Assembly: GCA_025201365.1 (NCBI GenBank)
Contig: JAIXMF010000013.1
Coordinates: 186,001-250,000, forward strand
Length of the DNA stretch: 64,000 nt
DNA from: Syncephalis plumigaleata
Taxonomy: Eukaryota; Zoopagomycota; Zoopagomycetes; Zoopagales; Piptocephalidaceae
Direction: 5' to 3'
Shown here: one piece after another, positions 39,805 to 53,368 of the stretch
How positions within the stretch are numbered: the stretch's first letter is position 1
Layout: each line of letters begins with the position of its first letter
Translations under genes and position numbers: made by a program
The notes under the pieces: generated by a model
Seen by the model: only the letters and a program-made list of their open reading frames with translations
What the model was told of the DNA's origin: nothing
Database searches by the model: none

Positions 39805-42774
39805 ATGACTACAGTTGCTCAGAAACCAGCCTCTGACGCCATGCCAGAAACGGGCAAAAATAGCACTACCACTGCTGCTGCAGCTACTAATCACCGTTCA
39901 AAGTATAGTAAGGCTAATGGTAGTTCGAGTCATGGTCAACGCCAGCATCGACGGCTTATCGGTAGTTTTCAGCTTGGCAAGACGTTGGGTGCAGGCAGTA
40001 TGGGTAAGGTGAAACTCGCTCAACACGTCGTCACGGGTAAAAAGGTAAGAAGAGAGGCACGCTTCTATTATGCGTATAGGCGTGTGTGTATGCGCGTGTG
40101 TGCGTATATATACCGCTATGGTTGGCTGTATACTTGTGTATACTTGTGTACGCATCGTAATACACCTTGGCTTTGTTTAGGTAGTAACTAATTGATGTGT
40201 ACATGTATTGCATAATAGGCAGCGGTAAAAATTATTCCGCGAGCTGTAGCCACTCAGAATCCCGATGGTACTACAAAACCCGCCAAGGATACGGACAATA
40301 AGGAGGTGCGCGTTGTACGTGAGGCTGCCATTCTACAGCTACTTCATCATCCGAATGTTGTCGCATTAAAGGAGTTTATCGTGCATCCACGTCATTTCTA
40401 TTTGGCATTTGAGTATGTAAGCGGTGGTCAGATGCTCGATTATATCATAAGCCATGGTCGTCTCAAGGAACGAGTAGCACGTAAATTTCTACGTCAAATG
40501 GTATCAGCAGTAGATTACTGCCATCGTAACTCTATTGTTCATCGCGGTAAGTTGTATTATCTATTCATTCATTTATTATTATATTAGTTATTCATATGTA
40601 TACGATTATTAGATTTGAAAATCGAAAACATTCTCATTTCAAACTCGGGTAGCATCAAATTGATTGATTTCGGCTTAGCCAACCTTTACTCGCCACGATC
40701 CCATTTAAACACGTTCTGCGGTTCGCTTTATTTCGCTGCACCTGAACTACTAAATGCCCGTCCCTACATTGGTCCCGAGGTGGATATATGGAGTTTAGGC
40801 ATTGTCCTATACGTGCTAGTATGTGGTAAGGTGCCATTCGACGATCAAAGTATGCCAATGCTACACGCGAAAATCAAACGTGGTCACGTCGAGTATCCCG
40901 ATTGGTTAAGTAAGGATTGTGTCGATCTACTGTCGCGCATGCTAGTGGTAGATCCATCGAGACGAGCACCCTTACGTACGGTGGCCAGTCATCCCTGGAT
41001 GGTACGCGGATACGACGGTCCACCAGATAACTACGTGCCAAAGCGTGAACCACTCACCCTACCACTGGACCTTGAGGTGATTCGTCGTATGCGCGGGTTT
41101 GATTTCGGACCCGAAGGTGATATCCTACATCGTTTGGAGGAGGTAGTTACCGCGTGGACCGATAGACGTCGTCTCGCCGCCGAATGTCGCTGGCGATGGA
41201 GTAGCGGTGTCGAGGATGGCGCGTTGGATGCCGTGGAACCCGAGACCGATCCCAACGAGCTTACCCTAATGGACGAGCTCGACCCCATTGTATCTATTTA
41301 TTATCTGGTACGGGAACGGATAGAACGCGAGAAACGAGGAGAGCCAACGGGATTCGATGAGGAAGAGGGTACGCGCGAGTATCGAGTGGATATTAACGGT
41401 GCCGATACCATTGCTAGTGCCGCCATTGCTAATGCCACTGCCACCACCACCACCACTACCGCCGAGTTGACAGAGGAGGATCTGGCCACGCCAGAGACCA
41501 GCGAGTGGCCCGCGGTACACACCGAGATGCTCAAGGATAGCGATGCCGATGGTAGTAAAACGTCGAAACAAAGCGAGAAAAGCGGCACACGATTTAGACG
41601 AGCCGTTTCCGATGTGGTTCGTCTCGCTCGTGGTAAGGACGATGATAAGGAGTTGTCGACGACGACGACGACGCCAGCCACACCGGCATCGTCATCCACT
41701 CATGATAACCAAGTAGTGAATTTAGCTGTACCTACACTGGTCACCTCACCTGGTAGTGGTAGTACTCGTTCCAATAACAGTCAAAGCAGCAACGGTGGTA
41801 TTATGCGACGTATCAGTCTCGTCATGGGCAGTGCCGGTCGTCGTCGTCTCACTAAGAAGCGCGCCGATACAACGAGGGACGTGTTCTCGGACGACGAAGA
41901 CGAACGATTGGCATTGGAACGACGTCATAGCACCACACCCATGCACTTGCTACGTCGTCCCGGTAGCGGTGATCAACTACGTCGTAGACAATCCACGAAG
42001 AGTGCCAATTCAGCTCGTCAAGACGAAGAACACGAGTTACGCGGTCGTAGCTTCGGTCGTCGTTTAACACGTCTACTATCGCGTCGTTCGCCCAATAGTA
42101 GTAGCACGCGTAATGGACGTCGATCTCGCTTGCCCTCGGTCAGCACGCCGGATGGATCAGGCCGTGTCATTCCCGAGGAAGCCAACAGTCCTACAAGGCT
42201 ACTATTATCACCGGATGGCCCGCTAAGTGAAGGTGCCATGACCCCGACGAGTAATGGCGATTCGTTCGATGCACTTGGTTCGGCCATATCGCCTAAACCC
42301 GATGTACTGGCCATGGAGGACACCACCGTTGATTCCAAGGTGAAGACAGTATTCCTTAAGGGCTTGTTCTCAGTGAACACTACAAGTACACGATCGCCCA
42401 AGAAGATCCGTCTCGAGTTGTTGACGGCATTGGAAGAGGCGGAGATCGGCTACCACGAGAGTCGCGGTCGTATTGATTGCTGGCTACCACGCGATGCAGC
42501 AGATCCTCGCCTAGGACCGGAAGCCTTAGTAGAAGCTGTCGACGCAGCCGGTGTCACTGATGCCAATGGTGGTAATAGCACCACCACGGATAAACCCGCG
42601 TCATCAACATCGTCGTCGGCATCACCGGGTCAGCTCAAGTTGTGGTTCGAGGTTAGTATCGTGCGTACACCATGGCTACCTGGTATGTGTGGCGTACGTT
42701 TCAGACGTGTATCCGGTGATCCATGGCTATACCGAGAGAGTTGTCAACGAATCCTAGAGAAAACACGACTCTAA
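39805..42774 (+). CDS. KIN1: KIN1/KIN2-type (PAR-1/MARK-like) Ser/Thr kinase with KA1 domain
   Basis: Three exons (39805-40044, 40219-40546, 40613-42774) give exactly 909 residues. The kinase domain starts after a 50-residue Thr/Ala-rich lead: Gly loop [12 protein letters not shown], catalytic Lys in [21 protein letters not shown] (split by intron 2), DFGLANLY, activation loop [13 protein letters not shown], and [13 protein letters not shown]. The long linker is acidic and then Arg/Ser-rich. The C-terminal KA1 domain binds membrane lipids in this family: [18 protein letters not shown], then [20 protein letters not shown] and [12 protein letters not shown]. Kin1/Kin2 control polarised exocytosis, growth and septation at the plasma membrane. 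The KA1 sequence FSVxTTST is the mark separating this family from Snf1. Confidence 0.93.
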
Positions 42775-43065
42775 ACCAGCAAACAACACACCAACAAGCA
42801 AATAAGCAAGCAATCCTATCAATTATATATATCCACCATACTTAGGCATGTTCTTTTTTAAAAAGTATTATATCATTATTACTTTTTATTCGTTATCTTA
42901 AGCGTTGATCTCGCGTTTACTATTACCTATTACCACTACTACTTCCATTATTACTATTACTTCTACTTCTACTATTTCATTTTACTTTTCATCATTTTTA
43001 TTATAAATCACAGAGTGCTTTTATTATCTCATCAACAATAACTTGAATATGCATAAATAGTGATA

Positions 43066-44745
43066 TCATTCATCTGTATCATCTGTAAAATCAACAGCAT
43101 ACGTGTAGATGGCATCTAATCGCTCTACCATATCATCATCTTGTAATGAATATTTGAGGAAACGTGCCACACCCTCATCACGATAAACGAGTGTTAATGC
43201 ATTATCGATTGGTGTTAATGTCGCTAATAGATCGCCATCCTCTTCATTAATGTAATGATACGCACCTTGCCACGTACTTTCATTGTCAGTATTGTCATCA
43301 TGCCATGTAATAGCATCTGGTGTATTGTTGCTATCCGGTGTTACTAGAATGTGTAATACGGCATCAAGACCTGATGGTTCTTTCCAGTCATCACGTAATA
43401 AAGTATAATCACCGTGAACAATACGGCGTAATTGACCGTATACACCATTTGATTCAGTGGTAGTCATGCTTAATCCTGTAATATCTTGAAAATACTCTAC
43501 AAGACTTTTAGATTGTAGAAATACGTCGAAATCATCTAATAGTTGCATAGCTTGTGTAGTAGTCACATCATTAACATCGCTATTGATAGTTGACTTGTTA
43601 AACTGAGCATATCGTCTAAGACTTGCTGGTCCATTCATTTGCCATGGTTGTATATCATGATGTGCATGCGTGTAATGGCGTATTACCTTAATGGCTTTGG
43701 CTAATTCAACTCGTTTCTCCGTTCGTATAAATTCCTTTAGTTGCACCACTGATTCATCGGTAAATTGTTGCAGAATACGCTGCTTAGCCTCTAACGTCAA
43801 GTAATCCGGACATATCCAATGAGAAAGTGATTGTTCCATCTGTAGTGGTATATATTGTGGTAATATCGACACTAATGGATTAGGGCGTGTAACTGATGTA
43901 TTTGTCGTATTGCTAGTATTACGTATAGGTCCGTATAGCCAGCCTGTTACAGACCATCTGGCACGATCAGCTAAGCGCGAGTGTACCTCCTCCACTTGAT
44001 GCCATGAAGTTTCACCAACACGAAATAGAACAAGTGCACCGCGTTCCGGTAAGAGTTGACGTACTACACGATCAGGCTGACCCTCATTATCGCTCAATGT
44101 GTTGAACAGAGCGAGTGCACCGCCATCACTCGTTGACCACGTAGCATCAACGAGATAGTAGACGAAAGCAACACGACGCGCTACACCCAGTGTCACTTCC
44201 TCTTTAATATCATCGTCGTGACAAAGAAGATAACCACCACGTTCATAGCGTTGTGCGGCCAAATCAACTCTATCCTCGATAAGTTGATGCGGTTCCAAGC
44301 CTAGGATTGTCTCGATAAGTCGTAGAGTGGGTGCTGACGCTATCACACTGCGTAATCCCTGGATATGCTTGCCACTTAGTGCTTGTGCATCCCATGATTG
44401 ATAGAAATCGTACAAGTCGTTGGAACGATGCTGTAACGGCACGGATTTGAGTTCATTCTGTAGCGCGTCAGCAAATGTATCAGAGGTGGAAGAGGTGGTG
44501 GTGGTGGCAAAGAAGCGTGGCAGTTGAATAACGGGGAACGGTGTGGCGAAACAACGAGCACCACTCTCCGTGTCATGCCAGGCACCGTCTACACTATCGT
44601 TGAATGAAGACGCGTCTAGTATAAACTGGCGAATACGTTGCAAAGCAGTTGGAGAGTCATAACAAGAATTAATTACTGGTAACTCGTTCTCTAAATGAAT
44701 ACGTTTACGTGATGGTTCTGAGGAATCTTCAGTTGAATGGGACAT
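43066..44745 (-). CDS. TPA1: TPA1/OGFOD1-type prolyl hydroxylase of ribosomal protein S23
   Basis: Single exon, 559 residues from the ATG at 44745 (MSHSTEDSS). The catalytic double-stranded beta helix is in the first half. Fe(II) ligands H176 and D178 lie in YLLCHDDDI, with H249 in SWHQVEEV; R263 in ARWSVTGWLYGP fits the 2-oxoglutarate contact. AFVYYLVDATWSTSDGGALALF matches the family pattern. The C-terminal half is the second, non-catalytic jelly-roll region typical of Tpa1/OGFOD1/Ofd1. The enzyme hydroxylates a conserved proline of Rps23 in the ribosomal decoding centre, affecting translation accuracy; in fission yeast the relative Ofd1 also controls a sterol/oxygen response. The reading frame is uninterrupted. 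Confidence 0.9.
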   Translation of the reverse strand: MSHSTEDSSEPSRKRIHLENELPVINSCYDSPTALQRIRQFILDASSFNDSVDGAWHDTESGARCFATPFPVIQLPRFFATTTTSSTSDTFADALQNELKSVPLQHRSNDLYDFYQSWDAQALSGKHIQGLRSVIASAPTLRLIETILGLEPHQLIEDRVDLAAQRYERGGYLLCHDDDIKEEVTLGVARRVAFVYYLVDATWSTSDGGALALFNTLSDNEGQPDRVVRQLLPERGALVLFRVGETSWHQVEEVHSRLADRARWSVTGWLYGPIRNTSNTTNTSVTRPNPLVSILPQYIPLQMEQSLSHWICPDYLTLEAKQRILQQFTDESVVQLKEFIRTEKRVELAKAIKVIRHYTHAHHDIQPWQMNGPASLRRYAQFNKSTINSDVNDVTTTQAMQLLDDFDVFLQSKSLVEYFQDITGLSMTTTESNGVYGQLRRIVHGDYTLLRDDWKEPSGLDAVLHILVTPDSNNTPDAITWHDDNTDNESTWQGAYHYINEEDGDLLATLTPIDNALTLVYRDEGVARFLKYSLQDDDMVERLDAIYTYAVDFTDDTDE

Positions 44746-44928
44746 GATTAAAAAACAAAAACAAAACAAAAAGAAAAACAGTGCATGTTGTTACAATGTA
44801 TTTATTTACTTATTAAATTTGTTTATTCATGACAAACTATACTGATAATGTACATGGACATATACGCGAGATATAAATAAGATAACGAGTATAATCAAGC
44901 GGATAATTGATGCGCAATAGAGAGAAGT

Positions 44929-46499
44929 TTAGTGTTCGTAGATGTGGAATATTGGTGTGTTAATATCGCGGGCTGATGAAAACGGTATTGCTCCATTTGT
45001 TGTTTCATTTGGGATATTAGCGGTGGCAAGTGTCGTGCTAGACTGTGGATGTACTAGTCGATGTCGACGTAAATTGACAAATGTAGTAAGATTCGATAAT
45101 AAAGAACGATTGTTAGCATGAATACCTGACAATACGCGTGTAGCATCATTTGATAGATTGTTAACGGTATTGGTGGTTGTTAGCGGAAGTGGCTCTGAGG
45201 TATATCGTAATAATGGTAATGACTGATGTGTATGTGATAGTGCATCCATATTCGCTAAATGTGCCGGTACATGAAGTGGAAATGCCGAGTTGGATTGTCG
45301 TCGTGGTCGTCTTCGACTAGCTGATCTAGTGGAAATTATCTGATGATAATGGTGATGATGATGATGCGGTGCGACAACACGACTAAACCACCGAGCAAAC
45401 CATGATCCCGCTGACAATGATGGCAATGGCTTGCCTGGTACACAACGAACGAGATCAGCATCAGGATCTCGTACTTTTCTGGTATGATTTCTCGCGAGCG
45501 AGTTAGACGTCAATGATGATGGTGATGAGGCACCCATACCGACAAGAAATCCTAGATGGCACTGGAATGTAGCTGGACATAACCAGCGTTCGCCACTTCT
45601 TCGATTCTCATCCACGGTATTGGCGGTGTTTTGCGTAAATGCTGCAGCTACCGGTGCTGTAGATGTATTGGCAGTTAATGGTATAGTAGAAGGAAGCAAT
45701 TGATGAGGTAGTAATGGTTCCATAGCAGATGGTATGGCAGCATGCTCATGATTATGGTTATTTGTTGTTGTCGTTGTCGTTATTGTTGTAGATGCTACCG
45801 GTCGATCTCGTGTCACATGGTAGATACACTCCCAGTCGCGACAAGCAGCATCTTGACGTGCAATACGATGCAGACCAGGTCGATGGATCTCGACACCCCA
45901 CGAACGATCCAGTAGATTGGCACTACGTCTTAGGATGCAAACACCTGTCCACGATCCCATCGCGTTTGACGTCGAATGGTACGTAGCACGGGTTGGCGCA
46001 GGAATAGCGAACGGTAATAGCGTCGAGCAGTACGTGGATCTCGTTGCGGTACAAATGTACACAACAGTGTATGTGGATCGAAATGGAGAAACGGTATTTC
46101 CACACGTAATCGCCAGCGTTCCTCTTGTTCGAACGTGAGCAACACGGATGTTCTATGTAAATGCTGAATAAGTGCCTCCATTACTAATGGCGTCCATTTC
46201 GGATGTAGTTGACGTATTCTGTATAGTGTGACTAGGTCCAACTGGCATAGTATCACCAGTGCCAACTCTGGTGGTAGCATCAATAGTCGACAACGTTTCC
46301 GTGATGGCGTTGATGTCATTGCCATTAAGGTAATATCGAGTGACGATGAATGATGATTCGGCATCATTAGCGCGAGTGATATACACGATGGCTTCTTGTA
46401 CTTGGTTAACGCGGTAAATGGTGCTGCGTTCGTATGTATGGTAGATACGGGCGCTGTTACACGCGAACGATGCTGCCGTGCTAAACCAGTCAACGTCAT
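44929..46499 (-). CDS. F-box protein (two frames; one base probably missing in the sequence)
   Basis: The first part, read from the ATG at 46499 or a later one, contains an F-box: RLLMLPPELALVILCQLDLVTLYRIRQLHPKW. That frame closes shortly before 45930. A second frame, open from about 46060 to 44929, carries the continuation (CILRRSANLLDRSWGVEI, RDWECIYHVTRDRP, then a His/Ser/Thr-rich tail ending FHIYEH). Joining them needs one extra base near 45960 (for example in GATGGGATCG), or a 56-nt intron with a weak GAG acceptor. F-box proteins bring substrates to SCF cullin ligases. No WD40 or LRR substrate domain is evident, and the tail looks disordered. Confidence 0.65.
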
Positions 46500-47236
46500 C
46501 AATTTGAATGGAGTACGCGATACCTGTAGTAATAGCACTGGTACTTTTTATCAATAATGGCTGATGCCAGCGTACATAACAACAGCAAGAAAGAAAGAAA
46601 GAAGAGCAGGATCCTAGCGTAGCGTAGTAAGAAGAAAGGAAAGGAAAGGAAAAGATGTGTAAACACTAGTGGCAAATCTCTAATTGTATCCCTAGTTGTT
46701 CGGCTGCTTGCTTCCCCTTATTCCAACGCGTATAATAATTATGTCGTAGTTATAAGATCAAGAGTGGCAACGGCTGATTGCTTCCACGAAGTATCGTTCA
46801 AATGCCCAGCAACGGCCATGCCCGTTTGTAAGTGGTGCATGGTTACGTGAAGGTTGGCAAGCATAGTGCGTAAAAGAATGGGACAAGATAGAATGAGGAT
46901 AGGATGGACACACACACGCACACACGCAGTGACTGTGCTAAAATGCGGGGATTACATGCTCTTTTACCAACGCGTAAACCTGAATATCTCATATATATCA
47001 CCAACGTAACATTCTCACTTTTTATTAATTCTCTATGCTACATCTACGCAACTACCATAGTCATAGAAATACAGTAATAGTATCATTCTAGTTAACAAGC
47101 TAATGTTGCTGTAATATATGTAAGCAATTAAGTAATAGTAGTGAAAGCACTACAATGATGAATAAACAATCAGCCATGATCATGAATGATTGTATGCTGC
47201 ATTGACTGTAGGTGGTGTATTTAAATCGATCATTGA
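46500..47236. other. Divergent spacer, 0.7 kb
   Basis: Between the F-box gene (minus) and the MutL gene (plus). It holds GAAA/GGAAA runs at 46590-46650 and a short CA tract near 46910. No coding frame is supported. Confidence 0.45.
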
Positions 47237-50183
47237 ATGCATCAATCGGATTATGTCACTTTACCTTCTAGTTCATTCGTTGACCTTATAGTAAGCATGA
47301 AGGGATTAGAGAGTATTCAACAATTATCAAGTGAAACGGCACAACGCTTGGCTGCAGGAGTAGTGATAATTACAGCTAGTGATGTAGTCAAAGAACTGGT
47401 AGAGTACGTGTCGATATGCTATGTGTGTCAATAAATGCTACAATTATATATATATATATCGTTAGGAATGCACTAGATGCAAAGGCATCTAACATTATGG
47501 TACGCTTGGTGGATGGAGGTCTAGACACCATTATGGTATGCGTAGTAGTGGATGTATGCACTGTGATACAATGCTCATTCGTGCTTGCTAGGTTAAAGAT
47601 GATGGTACAGGCATATCTGCTATTGATCGTACTATGATTGGGAAGCAACATTGTACGAACAACTATGTCGTATGGAAGAATTGAACGAATAGGCACCTAT
47701 GGCTTTCGAGGTAATGGTATACTAGAATGTTGATAAGAGAAGAGGTAGCATTCATTCAGTATTACTGTGATAGGAGAAGCAATTCATGCACTATGCACTA
47801 CAAGTGATGTCACGGTAATTACAGGATAGATGATGAATCAACTGCCACACTACTAGAGTTGGATTCTAGTGGTGAAGTGATCCGGTAAGAGTAGTCTCGT
47901 ATCAGTTAATCATTATCATCATCGCTGTCTAAATCACGTATAGAACACATTTGACAAGTGGACAACGAGGGACATGTGTTGTGGTTCGTAATGTATTTGC
48001 AAAGTTTCCCGTGAGACGTAAAGTAAACATTGTATAAATGAATAGAATGTATGGTTTGCTTACTGCTATTATGTATTGATTAGTTGGTTGAAAAGCAACC
48101 GATTAAGCGTACAATAGCGTGTATTCTAGAGAGACTGTATTGCTATGCTATCGTGAATACAACATTCGATTTAGCATGCATCACAGTTGCATAATACTGT
48201 GACCGAGTGGATATCGCCCGGGAATGGTTGCACGATAAAGGAGAAAGTAGCAGACTATTGGGTAAGCAGTAGCGGATCATTTATACGAGATCAATTGGCA
48301 GGAAGGCCAGTTAACAATCGAGGCATTACTACCACATATGAAAACCGGTAAATAAGAAATAGCGTATTAGTCAATACATACTTGTCTAATGATATTTGTA
48401 CGATAGATTCAGCTCTATTTCATAGCACGCAATCACCGATCATTTGCGTGAATGCACGTCCAATGCAACGTGTTGGTGATATTCGTATGATTGAACGTGT
48501 CATTCATCAGCATTACTCAACGGCAATCGACAAGGTTCAGGTAGAGTAAGTAGATGTTGAATCAGCACAACTAACCAAGTAATTAGAAGGAAATTGTCAT
48601 AAATCATATTTATGTTTGTTCACTTGAAGATGCCAACCAATATGTATGACAGTAAGTGAATTAGACGTGACAGCATTACCACTATTAATGCATTGTATAG
48701 TAAATATTGATCCAGCTAAAGATCGCATTTTATTCCATGATCGCGAGATGATAATGAATTCACTAAATCGTATGCTTGAACACATTTACTCGGCCAGACC
48801 AACAAACGATCAGCATTCTCATCCATCAAAGAGTGGCATAAACAAGAGAAATGGTAGGTGCATCCTATAACACAAAGAAGCTATGATAACAGCAATTGTA
48901 AAGTGCAAATGATATGATACGTAATTCATCGAAACAGCTTTTAGTATCTGCTAGTAATAGCGATGAACAAACAAAAAGCGTACAACTAGAAGATTCAAAC
49001 ATAACAGAAATCATTGGATACACTTCCACGTAACATCACAGCAAAGTAATCACGCCACCAACATCACCTGTCAGATTTAAGCAGAAAGGCAGTAAACGCT
49101 CGCCATTAAGAAACAAAGTAGAGCCACAGCAACATTTACATTCAGGTACAGCTCATTGTGTAACCACTACCACCAATGATGCTTCATCATCAAATACATT
49201 GATCAATATAACCATCCCTTGCATAATATAAATATGCAAGCCAAGGTTGAAGCTACAACTACTTCATTCTGGGAGTGTCCAGATAGAGAATCGCCATTAT
49301 TTACACGTAAGATGACGGAATCAATTAGTGTTGATTGGCAAAGAGTCAAAGAGGATGCAGTAGCACATTCGTTGGAAATACACGATACACACTCACTCGC
49401 AAATAACATGCCAACTATCATCGGACAAATCGGTGGAATATGTATTGGCACTAATTCAAATGGATTAGTTGCCATTAGATTGGCAAAGTAAGTGATTTAT
49501 ACTAGATGTATACGTATAATTAGTGAACATCTAACCAGTATCATGTCATCTAGGAATGCAATGAAACAATCGAGCATGATTTGACTACATATGAATTCAT
49601 AGTAGATACTAGTTTCCCCGAACCAATTGTACTAGATCCAAGGTGAGTATTACGTAGATTGTACAGTTCACTATTCATTTCTTCCATGATAGTATGATAG
49701 GAGGTAATCCCGCCTTCCAGTTGTTACTATCACTTGAGACAGAACCATCGGTGATGGTCATGAACGACGTATTATCGATCACGCGTATTAGCCAATGGAT
49801 TTGATTTACGTGTTTCCGGTACAGGTAGATTAGCAACACGTCAGCGTAGCATAATGATATCTAATAATTGATGTTGTAGCATTACACTTCACGGAATATG
49901 TTCACAATTACTACCTAATTATGGCATATCTGATTTACGTGAACTAGTGCAACTAATAGTGGATCAACAACGAGTAGACAATGACGGGAGACGATTGTTT
50001 CCTTGCAAAGACGACAATAGTCTACTTCGTTTCTGTCGACCGAAGCGTGTATATCAGTTCTTTGAGCAACGTCAAATGGATGGCACCAATCATTGTAGCG
50101 ATATTACGGATGAGCAACAGCGTCAACTCATTCTAACTCGTCTACAACAAGGTGAAGGCATACCATTGGCATCGTTATCCTAG
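47237..50183 (+). CDS. MutL homologue of PMS1/MLH2 type (frame disrupted at several points)
   Basis: GHKL ATPase motifs in order: IQQLSSETAQRLAAGVVI, VVKELVENALDAKASNIMVR (ATP-Mg site), VKDDGTGISAIDRTMIG, GTYGFRGEAIHAL, SGQRGTCVVVRNVFAKFPVRR, IICVNARPMQRVGDI, and VNIDPAKDRILFHDREMIMN. The C-terminal dimerisation part is recognisable from ICSQLLPNYGISDLRELVQL to GEGIPLASLS. I see no DQHAxxERxxxE endonuclease motif, so human PMS1 or yeast Mlh2 type is favoured over yeast Pms1/human PMS2. These act with Mlh1 in mismatch repair or limiting gene conversion. At least five small frame changes interrupt the exons, for example after KQHC and within VTVITG. Most fit a single missing base, so I suspect sequence error over decay. 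Confidence 0.75.
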
Positions 50184-50285
50184 TGATATTGTAATAAATG
50201 AACTGGTTATAATCAACAGATAAAACAAGCTAAAATGATCCTATGACTGTTTCATCACTACACCTTTCTCTCTCTATTTTTTACT

Positions 50286-53200
50286 ATGGGTCGTAGAAAA
50301 AAGAATTTCATCGATGACGATTCAGGTTCCTCTAGCGGTACAGAGGACAATGAGCAATTTGACCTTAATGAAGAGGAAGAAGAGCTAGAGCTTGCTGCAC
50401 GTCAAGCAGGCGTGTCAGTGAATGACTTGCGCGATGAAGCTCGTTATTCGAAGGTAAATAGTATAAACAGTAAGAATACGATCTGTCGGTAACTAAGCAG
50501 TGATAATCTCACTATTGAATAGACCCAATGTCACGAAAGCGTAGACGGCCTAACAGAACACGAGACGACGATATCTATGGTGTGTTCAATGATGAAGAAG
50601 GAGAGGATACTCGCGTAGTGCTGCTTATATTTCACGTTCACGAATGAGGTAAATATTGAGAGGGTTATTCATTAATACTGATAATAATGATAATAACGAG
50701 ATATGAAATGACTTACATGTATGGAGTATAGTAAAGGCATGGCATTTGTGTCAGCTTCCACGAAACAAACAACGAAAGAAGAAGAGGATGGGTTTATAGC
50801 ACTAGATGAGGAACGACAATGGATGTAGACGAGTCTGACGTAGAGGATGCCTACGATGAAGGTAGTAGAATGGGATTAGGTATATCCACTCAAGCAATGG
50901 AAGAACCGCAACACTTTGGATTGGGCATGTCTAGTCAAGTGGCGGATATACCAATGGCATTTGGCTCTTCTAGCAAGCGTGATTATGGCTTCACCAGTGA
51001 ACGTGGCAAGAAGAAAGGATCGGATCGAAAGCAAAATAATCATAATAGATCGAGGAATGGCAATAATGATGGTGAAGCACATACACCGGACTGGACTAAG
51101 CATACCACGGGTATTGGTGCCAAACTAATGATGAAGATGGGACATGTACCGGTATGTTAAATGGATGAATACGTGTGATAGCAGCGATGTCTTTGTTAAT
51201 TGCTGGTTGTATAGGGTACAGGTCTTGGTGAATCGGGTCAGGGTATCGTGCGACCTATTGAAACAAAGATAAGACCAGGTCGTGTAGGTATTGCATTTGG
51301 TGGGTTCAAGGAGAAGACGGCACAGGCACGCGAAGATGAACTACGGTAAGTGGTGTAGATCAATTAATGCGTAGATTCAGTGTAGATTAAACTATAATGT
51401 ACAAATAGGCGAGGATTAAGTGTTAGTGATTCTGAAGAAGAGATGGACATGGAGACACGAGGTAAAAGTAAGAAATCCGCAACAGCAGAGGAAATACCCG
51501 GCTGGATGAAGAAATCGACGAGTAGCAAGGTAACATCGACGAAATCGCGTAAATCCAAGACTGTCTACCGTACAATGGATGAGGTGATTGCTCTCGTAGA
51601 ACGGGAAACAGCACAGCAACAACAAACTAAAGTGGTCGATTACACGGGACCACAAGTGCGTACCATTACATCGACTAATATTCGATCGACACCAACGGGA
51701 CAAGCAGCATCTATGCGTTTCATGGAGTTACGTCATAATCTCGACTTATTAACGGATATGGCGCGTAATGATGTTGCACGCTGTGGAAAGGAGAAAAGAT
51801 TGATTACGGCACAGTATACGGAAGCAGATACGGAATGTACTCTACTCGAGTCAAGAATGGAACAACAACAGAAAGGTAAGGAGATTGAGCGTAATAGCAG
51901 CGATGATGATGATAACGAGTTACTTTACGTAATATTATATGAAATAGACACGGAACAAATGAAACAAGTCATTGCCATTGTTGCATTATGTCAAGCGGAA
52001 ACATCGACAGAGATAGAATCAATAGATAAATCCATACTAGTATATGAAGAACACTTGGCTAATCTGCATAGTAATTATGTCAAAGAATATACACAACTAG
52101 CATTGGATAGATTTGCCGTTGCATTGTTTGTGCCATTGGTAAGTTGTATTGCATTAAAGAACGTATATAATCAAGTAATAGTAATAATAATGCGACATTG
52201 ATTAGATGCGACATGAACTAGTGGATTGGCATCCGATAGAGGAACCAGAACGTATGTTGAATGCAATGATTAAATGGCAACCCTACATGAAGGAGACAGC
52301 ATCAGTGGCGGTGGTCAATCACGAGAATAACGATCATCGTTGGTCAATGCCAGTATCGACGGATAAGAAACCAAATCGTGCTATGAGTGCCTATGAAAGC
52401 ATGATGTATCATTTGTGGTTACCTCGAGTTAGATCAGCATTAAAGTAAGTAGCACGCATGCTATTAATAGATACAATGAAGTAACATCGTGAGTATAGTA
52501 ATGATTGGAATCCACGAGAACCTGATGGTGCAGTTAATTTACTTGACAAATGGAAGCCATTGATGCCGCAATTCATATTTGATACACTTTGTCAACATGT
52601 ATTATTGCCGAAATTACATCGAGCCATTAATGATTGGGATCCACGAAGAGATCCGGTTAAAATACACACATGGTACATCCATGGTTGCCTATCATGCGTA
52701 AGTATAAAGAATAAAAGAAAGATAGGTCTATTAATGAATTGATCTCATTTATCTATTCATTTTCATTGTAGATGATTGGATGGACGAGTTATGGACGGCT
52801 ATTCGACATGCGTATGCCGTAGTATTAAAGGACTGGCATCCATCGGATATATCAGCCCTAGAGACACTACTGCCATGGCAGGGTGTTTTCCAATCAGTAG
52901 ACATGGACAGTCTACTCACCAGTAGTATTATACCCAAACTGACCATGGCATTACGCGTTGAATTCGAGGTTAATCCGCAACAACAAGATTTAGGTATGTA
53001 TCCTTGATATGACATATGAATCTATTTGCTAACTGATGAATGATTAGCACCATTGGAATGGGTATTGTCTTGGTCGCCATTGCTATCAACCACGACTATA
53101 GCACAACTATTAGAACAGGAATTCTTTCCCAAATGGCTTGAGATACTTTCACTATGGCTTCAAAGCAAACCGAATTACGACGAGGTTACTGAATGGCAAG

Positions 53201-53368
53201 TATTACATGATAAGAGTATAAAGATAACAGCATAGTAATAATAATGATGTACTGATCAATTAGGTACATGTATTGGAAGAACTTGTTCCCGAGGATATTA
53301 GAGAACATCCACGCGTACAAGATGGATTCCGACAAGGCTTGGATCTAATGAATCAAATGATCGCATAG
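50286..53368 (+). CDS. TFIP11/NTR1 (Spp382): G-patch and GCFC spliceosome-disassembly factor
   Basis: Starts MGRRKKNFIDDDSG, acidic. An N-terminal region matches TFP11 (MSRKRRRPNRTRDDDIYGVF), followed by the G-patch: TTGIGAKLMMKMGHVP, then TGLGESGQGIVRPIETK. The C-terminal GCFC/Clf region is clear from FMELRHNLDLLTDMARNDVA onward: DWHPIEEPERMLNAMIKWQP, LWLPRVRSALKNDWNPREPD, LKDWHPSDISALETLLPWQG, LEQEFFPKWLEILSLWLQSK. The protein activates the helicase Prp43 to take apart spliceosomes. Four places need an extra base to keep the family sequence in frame, for example HTW-YIHGC where a third G would give HTWVHPWLPIM. It follows the MutL gene by 102 bp on the same strand. Confidence 0.85.

Noticed and set aside
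47237-53368. MutL and TFIP11 as neighbouring pseudogenes
   Set aside because: The frame changes are almost all one-base losses while splice sites and conserved motifs remain; sequence error is simpler. Kept as an open finding.
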